This document shows, in pieces, positions 1 through 12,110 of a stretch of DNA of 64,000 nucleotides. Position numbers and translations under genes: made by a program. Numbering within the stretch: the first letter of the stretch is position 1; each line of letters begins with the position of its first letter. Source of the DNA: Patagioenas fasciata (lineage: Eukaryota > Chordata > Aves > Columbiformes > Columbidae); assembly GCF_037038585.1 (NCBI RefSeq), contig NC_092520.1, forward strand, positions 147,311,104-147,375,103. Reading direction: 5' to 3'. The notes below the pieces were generated by a model. The model was not told where the DNA came from. It did no database searches and saw only the letters and a program-made list of their open reading frames with translations.

Positions 1-610
1 ATTGATTTGGGATGTCAAGTCTTAAGAGAGACTCTAAGAGTAAGGGCAAGAGACTCTAGGGCAAGAAGAGAGACAAATGAGAAGGGAATCTGGAACTATG
101 ATTCACCAACAAAAGTACAGTGTGCCTCACAAACAATTTGTTCTTATTCCATTTTATAGATGAGGGAACTAGATCACAAGGACATTAAGTGACTTCACCA
201 AAGATACGCAGGTAATGATGAAGTTAAATATCAACCCTTCTCAGAAAGAGTGGGGTTTGCCATGTGACCACTGCTCTTTTTGAGACTGGACCAAATGCCT
301 CTCATACCTTCACAATGAGATGTAGGAAACTTGAGTTTTTCTCAGAGCTCTCCTGCTGACCAACAAGGAGCATGGGTCACTCACTCTACCTCTCTGGGGT
401 TCTGTTGCCTGTGGCTTTCAGGACAATATGTGATGCACCAAGCAACTCACTAAAGCATCACATTGTGGGAAACTCAGTTGAGCCCCAGGCCATGCCTTGT
501 GAGAGGGAAGCAGGGCATGAGGTTTACTCATTCAATACTGTCTGCTTACAGCTCAGAGGCTTCAGTTTTTGCTGCAAAGCCAAAATTCACCAAGGCATAG
601 AAAATAAAAT
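1..610. other. Gene-free stretch
   Basis: Unique-looking sequence with no repeat, RNA gene or coding exon recognised. Confidence 0.6.
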
Positions 611-1176
<566 letters not shown>

Positions 1177-3857
1177 TCTGGTAGTCTGCAATATTAAGGA
1201 TTCTGAAGAAAAGAGAAAGAAAAGGAACTACCTACCTGTAGGTGTACTCTCCTACCTTGCACAACTTTATTTATACAAGTGGGTCTGGCTCCTGTAACTT
1301 GTTCAGACAGCTCCAGTGGGACTTATTTAGTGAAAAGGACAGTACAGGAAAGGATTTTTAAATTCTGGGAGAAACCCAAATTCCCATGAAAAGCGTCTTT
1401 GGAATCTTTCAACAGCTTTCCAGTGACTTGCACTGTTCATTGCGGGTTTCTGAAAACATACTAACAAGCGGACAATAGCTTAGCAGCAAGCAGACTAATA
1501 AAAATTATTATTATTATCATTATAATCATCATCATCACTATCATCATCATTATGATAATCATGATCATGATCATCATCCCATTATTATTCCACCAGATTC
1601 ACCAATAGGGAAGGAAGGGTAATTCCTCTTTGTAAATTATCAACTGCTGCTGAAATCACAATACTGCCTCACAGAAATCTCCAGACATTTTTCTTTGCTT
1701 TCATTATCACATGCTAAATACATAATGATCCACCATGCATTCCCACAATTTCAACTTTATTTTGTGACTTCTACTAGTCTACAAACTTCATATATAAATC
1801 AAGATATTTTGACAATAATATTCCATGCTGCCACTTAAGAAGGAGAAGAATATTGTATTGAATATTGAAGGTATTGTTAGATACTAGGAATTTACTCACA
1901 AAGATGTAGAATAAAGTGGGTAGGTGCCTTGTGAGATTGCAATCAGATTGAAATTACTTATGATCCAAATTGAAAGTAAAAAGCACTGATGCACTCATTG
2001 CTTGCAATTAAAGTGCACATCAGAGGGGAGTTAGGATTATTAAGCAAAACTGAGAGTGTTGCAGCTAAAACACCTATTCTTCTAATTCTCTGGTTAGACA
2101 TTCTCATTTCTTCACTTCACCTATACGTGTGCAGGGCTTCCCCTTTGCTGCCATCAAACTTGCAGAAGAAAAATCTATTTCTAAACCAAGTTCATTACAG
2201 TAAAAGCAGCAGAGAGTGCAAGACCCTGGGAAAACTGTTCTGAGAAGAGCGTTGTTATTACGGTAAAGCACTGGACAGAGATATCTGAAACGGGCACAGT
2301 TCCTCGGTCCTCTGTAGGTTTTTCCTGTGTGCTCAATCAAGTTATTCAGTGCATCTGTGCTTCAACTCCCAAACGTCAAGAGAGGGTGATACCACAACAT
2401 TCCCACACTCAGCTTGACAGGACTGTGTCAAGTATAGACTTTGAAGGTTGGGTTTGAGACTTGGCTTCTGCTTGGTCTCTGATCTTTGTCACCAAGCTGC
2501 CCATTTGTCTCGTACAGCACCAAGGGAGGCTCAGCTGGACTAAGGAAACCCTCTGCCCCTTGACAAGCTTCTCCACATACCCAGTGCAGTTGTTCTTTAC
2601 TTGCATGTTCCCTGGAACACCAGATCCACAGCACATGTGCAGAATGAGTTGATGGCAAAAGTCACAATCCCATGACTTTCCTTTGGGACAGTGGACCCCA
2701 GAGAGCAACAACTGGGGGTTCCCAAGGCTGAAATAAAAGCACACGAAGGAAGAAAGTTTGAGAATTAGGACACACAGCACAGTTAGAAGGCAGTCTTTGT
2801 CTTTAGTCTTCTATATATTTACATCAAAACATCAGAGGAACACAGGAATGGTCTTGAGAAGTGAGATCTGCAGAGTAACCTTTGGACCAATGCGGCTTGT
2901 GACAGCCTAGCAGGTAGAACATTAGGTCAAACAAAGGAGACTTGACCCTTTAAAGATGACACTAACCCTGATGCTTCTTCGTAAGATGCTTTTCACGTGG
3001 GCTCTATATGATCATTTTACACTGCCTGCCTTTCTGATCTTGCACCTCTTCCAATCCTTCTGCTGAGCTTTCCAACATAAATTTGTGCTCGTGCCTCATA
3101 CGGGTCAGGGCGACATATCTTGCTAAAAATTCCCTCTTCAGACCCCCTTCCTTTTATACAGCGAGAGTAAAACAAAGGAACCAGAACACAGCATGTAACT
3201 GTAGCCTTCAAGTTTAAGCCCACACTAGCAAGCCTATATCTATATTCAGATTAGATTCACAAAAAAAAAAAAAAAGCCTAACAAGTCTATGTTGTTCTAA
3301 GCTATGAGAAAAGGAGGAATAAAAAGAAGGAACGCTATCTGGTTGGAGAAGAAATAAAAGCTGCATACAGGAAAGCACAGAGCATGGACCATGGCTTTTT
3401 GCTATTACTTGTCAAAAAGGCAAGACAGAGGCTTTTTGAGTGTAGTTAGTATCAGCAATAGGGGAATTTCCCCACTAATGGGAAAACCGCAGCAAAATTT
3501 CACAAGGAGGAGATGTGTGAGAAACAAATTCTGATGTTCAGCGCCACCTCACTACACTTTAAATCCCTCTCTTGGAGGAACACCTTGTGCCATGCAATGT
3601 TTTAGCATCGTGAGGTCTCATGCAACTGACAGGAACAGCTACACAACTCTGGAGGCTTCCAACCATACGACTGCATGTGGGCTGCCAAGATCCTGCTCTG
3701 TACTCCCTCATAGCCCTGCAGACTTGTTTCAGCTCCCACCAGGGAAACTCACATTCACCTCTAGCCTTGCATGTTTTTTAACGCCTGACAACCGAGCATC
3801 TTTCTTCACAAGTGAGTAATACAGGGACTGTACTACTCATCTTTCTCCATGACTGAG
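1177..3857. other. Gene-free stretch
   Basis: Apart from the ATT repeat at 1500-1590 and a short A run near 3259, nothing recognised. Small open frames lack codon bias or known domains. Confidence 0.6.
1500..1590 (+). repeat. ATT/ATC trinucleotide-type simple repeat
   Basis: Imperfect runs of ATT, ATC and ATGATC units. Confidence 0.85.
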
Positions 3858-3859
3858 TA

Positions 3860-4086
3860 CCCTGTTTCCATGAAAATAAGACAGGGTCTTATATTAGTTT
3901 TTGCTCAAAAATGTATTACTTTTTTACATGTATAGCTGCCTGGACACTATTTAAATTGACTTTTTTATGAACTGTAACTAGGGCTCATTTTTTGAGTAGG
4001 GTTTATATTTCGAGCATCCTCAAAAATCCTGAAAAATCATGCTAGGGCTTGTTTTCAGCGTAGGTCTTCTTTTCGGGGAAACAGGG
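3860..4086 (+). mobile_element. 227-bp non-autonomous DNA transposon (MITE-like), copy 1
   Basis: The termini are inverted: CCCTGTTTCC at the left and GGAAACAGGG at the right, with AAAATAAGAC-like sequence just inside. TA lies on both sides (3858-3859 and 4087-4088), a target duplication typical of Tc1/mariner-type elements. The interior has repeated 'agggctTatTTTc'-like blocks and no coding potential. It aligns along its full length with the copy at 8650-8876 in opposite orientation. Family not named with certainty. Confidence 0.8.
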
Positions 4087-5808
4087 TAATATGGGGACTG
4101 TACTACTAACCTCATTTAGGCATTCAAAGAAGGAAGTCAGTTTTGTTAAGCCTTGCAGAAAGTCACACCTAATGATAACTGTTGCATTACTTTGATTCCA
4201 GGGACAACATCACAACCCAGTAGGACAAAGCAGCCAGACTAAGCTCCTCTGCTCAGAGGACCCCAGGCACCACAATATTGGTCAGGATGGGGCTACCTCT
4301 TCATCCACCGTATGAGCTTTATGTTCTCTAGGAGGAGATGGCTGTGGGTGCCAGGGATGGATGTGCAGAACGGTTACATCAGGGCACTGTGTGTCCGGAA
4401 GTAAACCCAACAGGAAGGATATGCTTTTGCAGGATGTGTTTGTCATATTACTTGAAGTTTTAGGTGAAAGGCAACTCTTTCACTCAGATATCCCTCCAAG
4501 ACCAAGGACTTCACACTGTTTCAGAAGAGCGGTGCAGCACAGAAGGGTTTCAGTGCAGCTAGAGAAGTGCTACTGATGACAGATGCAATATAAGTGAGCA
4601 CAGAGAAAAGCTCTTTCAGTTTGTTAAAATGTAAGGCTTAGAGCCTGGAAGAAGGGAGGCTGGAACCAGCCCTATGGAAAACTCCTGTGGAATTTAATGG
4701 AAAAAAATATTACAGATTTTGAAAGCTTATTGGGAATATTCCTTCCCCTGAAAAGGTTTTGGGGTTTTTGCATTGGTTTCCTTGAAATCTGTCCTCACAC
4801 ATTTCTGTGGACCCTCCTGGATTCATACCTATTACATTTCACTAGACTTTTCCATGCAGACATGCAAACTGAAACCACAGAAAATATTTTCATGCACCCT
4901 CCACCCTCCAGAGCAAACCCACCACGTTCTCCCCGACTCCAGTGAGGTGTGACGTGGCGGCTTCCTCAGAGGTGGCAGCCAGCTGCAGCAGGCAGAGAGG
5001 CAGCAGAACCTGGGTGGAGGGAAATAAAGCCAGCTTTTAGGTAAAAATCTTGTGCTCACTACCTTTTTCCTTCTTTCTTTTGCAGCCAGGCTGCACAGTG
5101 CTAAATCAATAGGCTCACAAATCTGAGGAAGTTTATAAGCCAGTCTTGGTAGAGAACAGTGACAATCCTAAATATGAGGTGTCCATGAGCTAGCAAATCC
5201 TGCTCTGGTGAGCATGAGTGCACCTCCTGTTGAGACCAGAGGGAGCCGCTCCCAATTACACTAATGCTGAATATGGCCCCATTACTGACTTTTTTTAATT
5301 GTTGGACATTGTTAAAAAAAATAAAGACACTGGAAAAATGTGCATTCTATCAAGTGTTGTGAAACTGTGTGGGTTGGAGAAGGCTCAGTTTTTAATAAAG
5401 GAAACATTCATTGCATCCTATTTCAAGGACTTCTGTTAGATAGAAAGGAGGAGGCAAGCAGGAAGCTGAGGCCTTCCTCCTGCTAGTTCTCCCTTTGCTA
5501 TCAAACAGCATTTTTAATGAAAAATAAAAGGGGAAAGAAAGAAAGAAAAAAAAAGGAGGGGGGAATCGGAAATCCCTTTTCTTTTTTCTTCATTCTTAGT
5601 GGCTGTGTACATGTAACCGTGGAGGCCGGGGAAGTTTCCTTACCTTCACCAGGAGCAGAGCCTGGCATCACATATAGTGTGAGAGTGCTGGGTGCTCAGC
5701 TGGCTCTGTGGGGATCTTGACCATGTTCCCTTCACAGGAAAAGGGGACAGACTAGCCTTTTTACTGCTACTGTCAGGTTAACTTTTGAAAGGTTCCTGTG
5801 GAATGTAA

Positions 5809-5844
5809 AATATATACATATATATTTAGTATATATATATTTAG
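5809..5844. repeat. TA-rich simple repeat
   Basis: Alternating TA with ttag interruptions. Confidence 0.7.
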
Positions 5845-6600
5845 AGACAGATTTAAACCATCCTGAAAACTCAGCATACGTTCCTTGAGTTATGTCCAGG
5901 CATACCTACAGTCTTCAGTTCTATTACATTTTCAGAGACGTTTTCCACTAGGACAGTATCAGCCTCCAGAATTTTAGGTATAGTTCATTCTTCCCAGCTT
6001 CCCTCTGCTCTGCTTCTTCCTTATTGTTTTCATCTGCTAGTACATCCCTGCCTGATTTGTCATAATTTCATGTTGACATACTGTAGCAAGACAATTGCAG
6101 CTGCTGTCTCTGAAGAATGCAAACAGGGATCTGTCATCTCCTCTCCCTCTCTTTCTCCCTTCCTTACCCTCCCCCTCACAGCAGGGACGGATTTCTCCAA
6201 GAACGAAGGGACCGTGTCACCGAGAAGTGACTGTGGTCTGCCCATGCAGAGAGCGGGCAGATGATCCCTTGTCAGTCAGGTCTCGGTTTGGAAATCACAG
6301 TTTATGCTCAGGCTAAAGGCTCACCCGTGCAAGTGTCTGTGTGTTTATGTAGTCAACTCTGGGATGCAAACGGCATTCCTCTTATCATACGGAGAAAGGA
6401 TATGAGCTCATTCATAAAGAATCCCGGCTCTGGGGTGCCCCACTCACTTAATCCAAGCATCCCCTTCATGCCCCTTCTTCTGAGAGAGTGGAAGAAAAGC
6501 AAAGCACAGTGCTATTGGCTTTTAATAAGTGGGATAATATATTTCAGAGAGGAGCTCAGACAGGAGAGGAAATGAACTTGGCTAGACAGTCACTTATAAT

Positions 6601-6623
6601 AAAAAAAAAGGGGGGGGGGGGGG
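6601..6623 (+). repeat. A9-G14 homopolymer junction
   Basis: Nine A followed by fourteen G; a run this long can form a G-quadruplex and is prone to length error. Confidence 0.9.
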
Positions 6624-7114
6624 AAATTTGCAAGGCTCATTCCATTATTTCATGTAAATACACTTGGCTGTTTTAAGACAGGCTGATATAATCATAAGAT
6701 GCAGAATAAGACTGAAGGCCATGTCATCCCTTTAGACATATCCAACAATGCAGCACCATTTATTAGTCTGCTTGATAACGAAACAAATAGATTATTGGCT
6801 TGGCAATTGCTGACTGTCAAAATAAGCAAAGCTCTAAACCTTGTACTAAGCCTCTGATCCTGGAAAAAGGCCTAGGGACTGGCACAGCACCCAAATCAAC
6901 TCACTGGGGCTTCACCTGGGCTAAGGCATCAGCTTGGGTGGCACACTTTGCCTGTCTGGGCTTAAAATGGGAGCGATGAGCAACTGATGTTGTGGGTATG
7001 TGATGCAGCGTGCACAGAAATCAGAGTGTAACTGGGACACAGGGGTGAGTCAGAAAGGTTTTCTACCCAGGGTTGAACACATAACCCCAAGTGCTGAAGT
7101 AATTAGTAAAATGA

Positions 7115-7270
7115 GATTTAGGTGTGAGAAGAGCAAGGAAGAACGTGGAGAGAGCTTTTGCCACCGAATGTGGTGTTACTGTTTGGGGCTTATTCAAACA
7201 GAGGACATTAAAAAGCTGGGAATGGTTCAGAAAGGAGCGGCAATGGTCCTGCAAACCTGCAGTGAGACCA
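7115..7270 (+). mobile_element. Probable diverged CR1 LINE fragment
   Basis: The stretch tgtttggggcttattcaaac then gacattaaaaagctgggaat and ggttcagaaaggagcggcaa follows the order of the 3' ORF2 region of avian CR1 (a 'tgttttgggc...acattga...ctgga...gtccagaga' pattern). It is heavily diverged, so the call is tentative. Confidence 0.35.
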
Positions 7271-7626
7271 GAGCTGGCTTTCACCATGGGCAATGCAGGC
7301 ATTTAACACCTACAAGAGCACACAACTGCAGGCAGCACCAGGTCTGCTCTGCCTGTGCCAGGCTGGCTGCTGTCAGCTGAGGGAGAAGGCAGGACATGTG
7401 GCACAGCGTGACTGTGACAGGAGGTGCACCTTTCCTACCCTTCTGCCCCAGCTTCAACACTTTCCCCCAGTCTTCCCCTTCCCTGGACAAAACCTGTCCA
7501 CCACCCGCTGCAAGATGATAAAGCTCAGCTCTGCCTGCAGGACCAGTGTGCCTTGAGCCAGCCCTTGAAAAACATTTGGCTGACTTCAGCCTGTTCATTT
7601 TATTCGAGAAGATGTGCCCAAGCATA

Positions 7627-7815
7627 TCATAAAATCATAGAATCATAGAACCATTTCAGTTGGAAAAGACCTTTAAGATCATAGAGTCCAACCATAAATG
7701 TGACACTGCCAAGTCTACCACCAAACCATGTTTCTAAGTGCACTGTCTACTCATCTTTTAAATATCTCCAGGGATGGTGATTCGAGCACTTCCCTCGGCA
7801 AAATGAAACTTGTTC
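7627..7815 (-). mobile_element. CR1 LINE 3' end
   Basis: It begins with the CR1 terminal short repeat (tcatagaatcatagaa), then ccatttcagttggaaaagac and gatcatagagtccaaccat, the reverse of the CR1 3' UTR. A 5'-truncated copy, as is usual for CR1. Confidence 0.93.
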
Positions 7816-8647
7816 CAAAATCAAGTAACTAAGCTTCATCTCCAATAATGTGAAGGCTGTTCCAGTAACAGACATCAGTGTAAAGCATTTCAATAACTAA
7901 GCACCACAACAGTATTGTATTTTGATATTCCCTCAAAACGCCTTTAAAATTACCTGTTGGTGTATGAGTACATTAGGTATTCAACATTGGTTGTCTTTCC
8001 TGTGTATTAAAATAAAACTCCTGTATAACAATATATAACTTGGAAGTGAGAAAGTGATGTATCTAAGTGCTTGCACGAAAAGACCACAGAGCTCTCACCT
8101 AGCAAGTGAAAAGCCTGACAAGACCTCAGATAGCATGGTGACATCAGGGACTGCTGGACAGGGTGTCTTTTTTGGTATGACCAAGAAGCTCACACAAGAT
8201 AATTTCAACAGTCTCTGCCAGCTATAGTGCCAGAGAGGCTCAGAGCAGCCCCAGTGCAGTTAGGACACGATCTCAAAGTCTCTGGGAACCCAAAGAAACA
8301 GAAGCTGCAGGGGATGGAAGAAAGGAGATGCAGATACAAGAATGGAGCAGGTCCTGAGTGAACCAGCACACAGGAGCATATGCATCCTGGATCTGTGCTT
8401 GTTAGCCCACTCTGCAAAGGGGTTAGAAACAGCTCACTTACCAAACTCTGCCCCACTTCAACACCAGTCCCACCAACACCCCCTAACCACCAGTCTCGGG
8501 CTGAGCTACATCTCCAGCACTCCTAGTGAAGGCACCATGCAAGAACACAGGCACAGGGTTACACTGTCACCTTCAAAGGCCTGCCCAAGGTCACACAAGA
8601 AAGCTGTGTGAATGTAAAGCACAGAAATAACCTTCTGAGTCTTAAGC
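7816..8647. other. Gene-free stretch
   Basis: Between the CR1 3' end and transposon copy 2; nothing recognised. Confidence 0.6.
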
Positions 8648-8649
8648 TA

Positions 8650-8876
8650 CTTTGTTTCCTCGAAAATAAGACCTACCCCAAAACTAAGCCCTAGCATGAT
8701 TTTTCAGGATTTTTGAGGATGCTCGAAATATAAGCCCTACTTCAAATATAAACCCTAGTTACATTTCATTTAAAAGTCAATTTCAATAGTGTCCAGGCAG
8801 CTATACATGTAAAAAACCAATAAGCTATGAAGCAAAAATTCATATAAAACCCTGTCTTATTTTCAGGGAAACAGAG
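8650..8876 (-). mobile_element. 227-bp non-autonomous DNA transposon (MITE-like), copy 2
   Basis: Same length as copy 1 and similar along the whole element on the opposite strand, including the internal stretch acatgtatagctgcctgg. The ends are CTTTGTTTCC and GGAAACAGAG, flanked by TA at 8648-8649 and 8877-8878. Substitutions spread evenly suggest an old insertion. Confidence 0.8.
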
Positions 8877-8878
8877 TA

Positions 8879-11623
8879 GTATCTAACTCATGAGGCACAT
8901 TTTTCCAGTGGGATTTTTTTCACAGAACCATGCCTGAAACGTTCCCATCTTGCTCCTGCACAAGTCAGTGGGGAGTCTGTAATCATTGTCAGCAGGAACG
9001 GCATCATTCATGTACAGTATTGAGTTAAAATGTCAGAAATAGAGACAGCTAGACATTGTAGTGAAGGCAATTTTGCCAATGGATGGGATTTATCATTGCT
9101 TCACGATACTCTTCTGTTTAAACTTCCAGCTCCCAAAGATATGTAGTGACACAAGCAATTCACTGGTATTCATTAAGTGAATCTTCAGCGCTTGTTGGTG
9201 AGAAAACTTTACAATGTAAGACGAGATGAATGAAAATTGAAAAATGTGAACAGAACTTGAGTTACTTTCTGAATCTCATTTTTCAGCCACTCCTGTAAAT
9301 ACTTGCAGCCTGAACTTTTGGCACTGACAATATTTCTTATGCTTTAAAGTGTGGCGTGAAGATTATAGTCTTCCAAAATTATTGGTAATGTACTATCACA
9401 AAAATGCAAACACCTTTTTTTAAGATTTGTAATTGTTTAAGTGGTTTATTGTTTTCAAAAAATATTTTTAAAACATTTTCTTTTAAATCTCATGTTGTGA
9501 CTGAGCTGGCTTTATTTTTGACTAATGTTTTCTACCACGTGGCAACTGATAGAAAAATATTACAAAATAATTTGAAGGGAAAATATAAATTGAGAATGAA
9601 GATAATTTCTAAATTTTTATCATATTTATTCACTTTTCAACTCAGCTAGCAATTTTGGATACTCTTTCCAGAACCTAATCTTGAATTCATCTAAAGGAGC
9701 CCCATTGTCAGAAGCGTTCAGTTTCAGCTGTGAATATACAGCACACAGAAAATCCAGTCCCTCCGAGGTATCACATTATGAACAGCTGGAAGCAAGGCAC
9801 AGAAGTCCACTAGTCAGTTTAAAAACTCTAGCCCATAATTAATTGTTGCGCTTATAATCTATAAAAGGGCAGAGAGTTGAATACGTTCACGCCGTATCGC
9901 TTTTTTAACATATGCAGTTCTTCAAATTCACATTAAATTTGCATCTAGCAGGGCACTACACACCTGGGGACACCTTTGCCAACACTGTAACTTCAACTCT
10001 TAGCCAGAGAATGCATGCGGTAGTAGATACCTTTTCCTGAAAGTATCTCTGTCAATATTTGTGAAGTACTCAAGGGACAAGGATGGCGAGCATGACAGAC
10101 AATTGCAGGAAGGTAGTAATCGCTCCCTCCTGACTGCAGGGCTCAGAAGTGGATGGTGAGGTATGGGACTGTACACTGACCCTGATAATAAAACAAATCC
10201 TGCATATCTACCTACTGAGCAAGCATGACGGGATGGAGCTGGATGTTCATTTTTTCTGTCGTTTCCCAGCCCTGAAAGTGCCTGAATTCAAGCAGAATGA
10301 CATTGCTTTTGTCACAACACATGTAGGCTATAGCTAGCTGGGAAGAGGGTCTTCCCTTTAGAAAAAATAAATAAATAAATAAATAAATAAAATCAAACAA
10401 ACAAAAGTAACTTTGAGTTTTCTCATTTTCATTAAAAAAAAAAAAAAACCTCAAAAAAATCACTCAAACAAACGTGCTCTTCAGTTTGGGAGGAAAAACC
10501 CATAAGCTTTCCAGAAACAGATTTTGCATCCAGATTTCTACAGAATTAATAAGCTGCTCTGTCGAATATATTCTGGTAGAAAATTTTCCACTGTTTCCTC
10601 AATTAGCACACACGCTTGTACACAAAATTGCACGCATATTTCTTTCCATTTCTATCCGGTTGTCTTGTAAAGGTCTAAAAGGCTAACATCAGCTCCTGTG
10701 AATGCAGAAAAAGAGCACTGCATCCATTTTACAGATGTGCAACAAGATTAATCAAATTTTCTCAAGGACACACAAGAAGTCTGTGCAACAGCTGGGAAGA
10801 AAACTCCAAGTTCTAGTCATGTGCTTTAGCCACAGAATTATCCTTACTCTTGGAAAAGCAGAGGGGTGCTTTTGTAGAAAACAATGAGTTGTAAAGCCCG
10901 AGGAAAATAAACTCTCCCAGGCTTTTTCTTAAGCAGGGCTGGAGAAAGAATTTGTCATAGACGGGTTGCTTGTAGGGATGTTTAAACGTGGATTTTGGTC
11001 CCATTTGTAGTCTGGTTTGCTTTAGTAAATAAATATGTACATATGTTTAGGTGGGCTTGAATAAACCTCCATCAGTGAAAGACTCCTTCACAAAACCACT
11101 GGTGCAGAGAAGAGCCCAGCTTCCCCCCACTCGCATGCGACACCACACCCATGCCACCCCACTGACGTCATAAATGCTAGATTCTTTCATCGTTGTTTGA
11201 AACAAGAACTCCATTATAAGCCAAATTTTGACTCTCCCTCTAGACAAAAACATAATCAGCCTGAACTTTCGCAGGCATGATATTATCCCAGGGTAGAATG
11301 TCCTTTTAGGAAACTTCAGGCTGAATGAACAAACTTTTCAAGACACTTTGGGTGAGAAAAGCAGGGGAGATGACAAGGTAGCATAGAAAAATGAGCTGCT
11401 TTTATGTTTTCCTAGCTTACTGCTTAGGAAAAACCTTCTAGGTAGGAATAACCAGGGGGAAACAAGGTAGGTTTTCTTTTCTGTATGATATCACCAGTTG
11501 CACACACTGCAGCAATATCTATAAGCTCTAACTGACCAAAAAACTCCAGAGCAGCCTGTGTCAGAAGGGGCAATGCAAGGTGGAAAGTAGCTCTGGAAGA
11601 GCCAGAACGATCTGCACATACTT
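8879..11623. other. Gene-free stretch
   Basis: AT-rich sequence with the AAAT repeat at 10362-10408; no exon or interspersed repeat recognised. Confidence 0.6.
10362..10408 (+). repeat. AAAT/CAAA simple repeat
   Basis: AAAT tetramers running into CAAA units. Confidence 0.85.
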
Positions 11624-12110
11624 TGACTCATTGAATAATTCAGGTGTGGAGGGACCTCTGGAGGTCCCTAGTCCAACTCCTTGCTCACAGCAGTGCCAAT
11701 TCCAAAGCTACATGAGATCTCACAGGGCATTGTCCGATCAAGCTTGGATGATGTCCAAGGATGGGTATCCCTCAGCTTCCCTGAGCTCCTGCTCCTGTTC
11801 TGCACCACTCTTACAGGGAAGAATTTTTCTTAGGTTAAAAAAACCAGATTTTTTCTTGTTGCAACATGTGTCCCTTGCCTCTGGTCCTTTCTCTGTGCAC
11901 TTCTGAGAAGACTCTGGTTCTGCCTTTTCTACACGCCCCCTTTAGCCAGTGGACCTACATCCATCTGAGCCTTCTCGAAGCTGCACAAACTCAGCACCCT
12001 CAGTCTCCCCACATACACCACATCCTCCAGCTCCTGACCAGCCTAGAGGGTTTTTGCAGGGTTTGCCCCAGTTTGTCAACTTCTCCTTGTTCGTCCTTCA
12101 TATGCAACAG
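11624..12110 (-). mobile_element. CR1 LINE 3' region
   Basis: gactcattgaataattcagg, ggacctctggaggtccctag and tccaactccttgctcacagc mark the reversed CR1 3' UTR. Further in, the ctcctgctcctgttc- and aactcagcaccctcagtctc-like stretches are the ORF2 C-terminal region. It is about 490 bp and ends in unrecognised sequence. Open frames across it are decayed CR1. Confidence 0.88.

Larger units (their letters stand above)
4089..7114. other. Gene-free stretch
   Basis: TA-rich patch at 5809-5844 and the A9-G14 run. Nothing else recognised. Confidence 0.6.
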
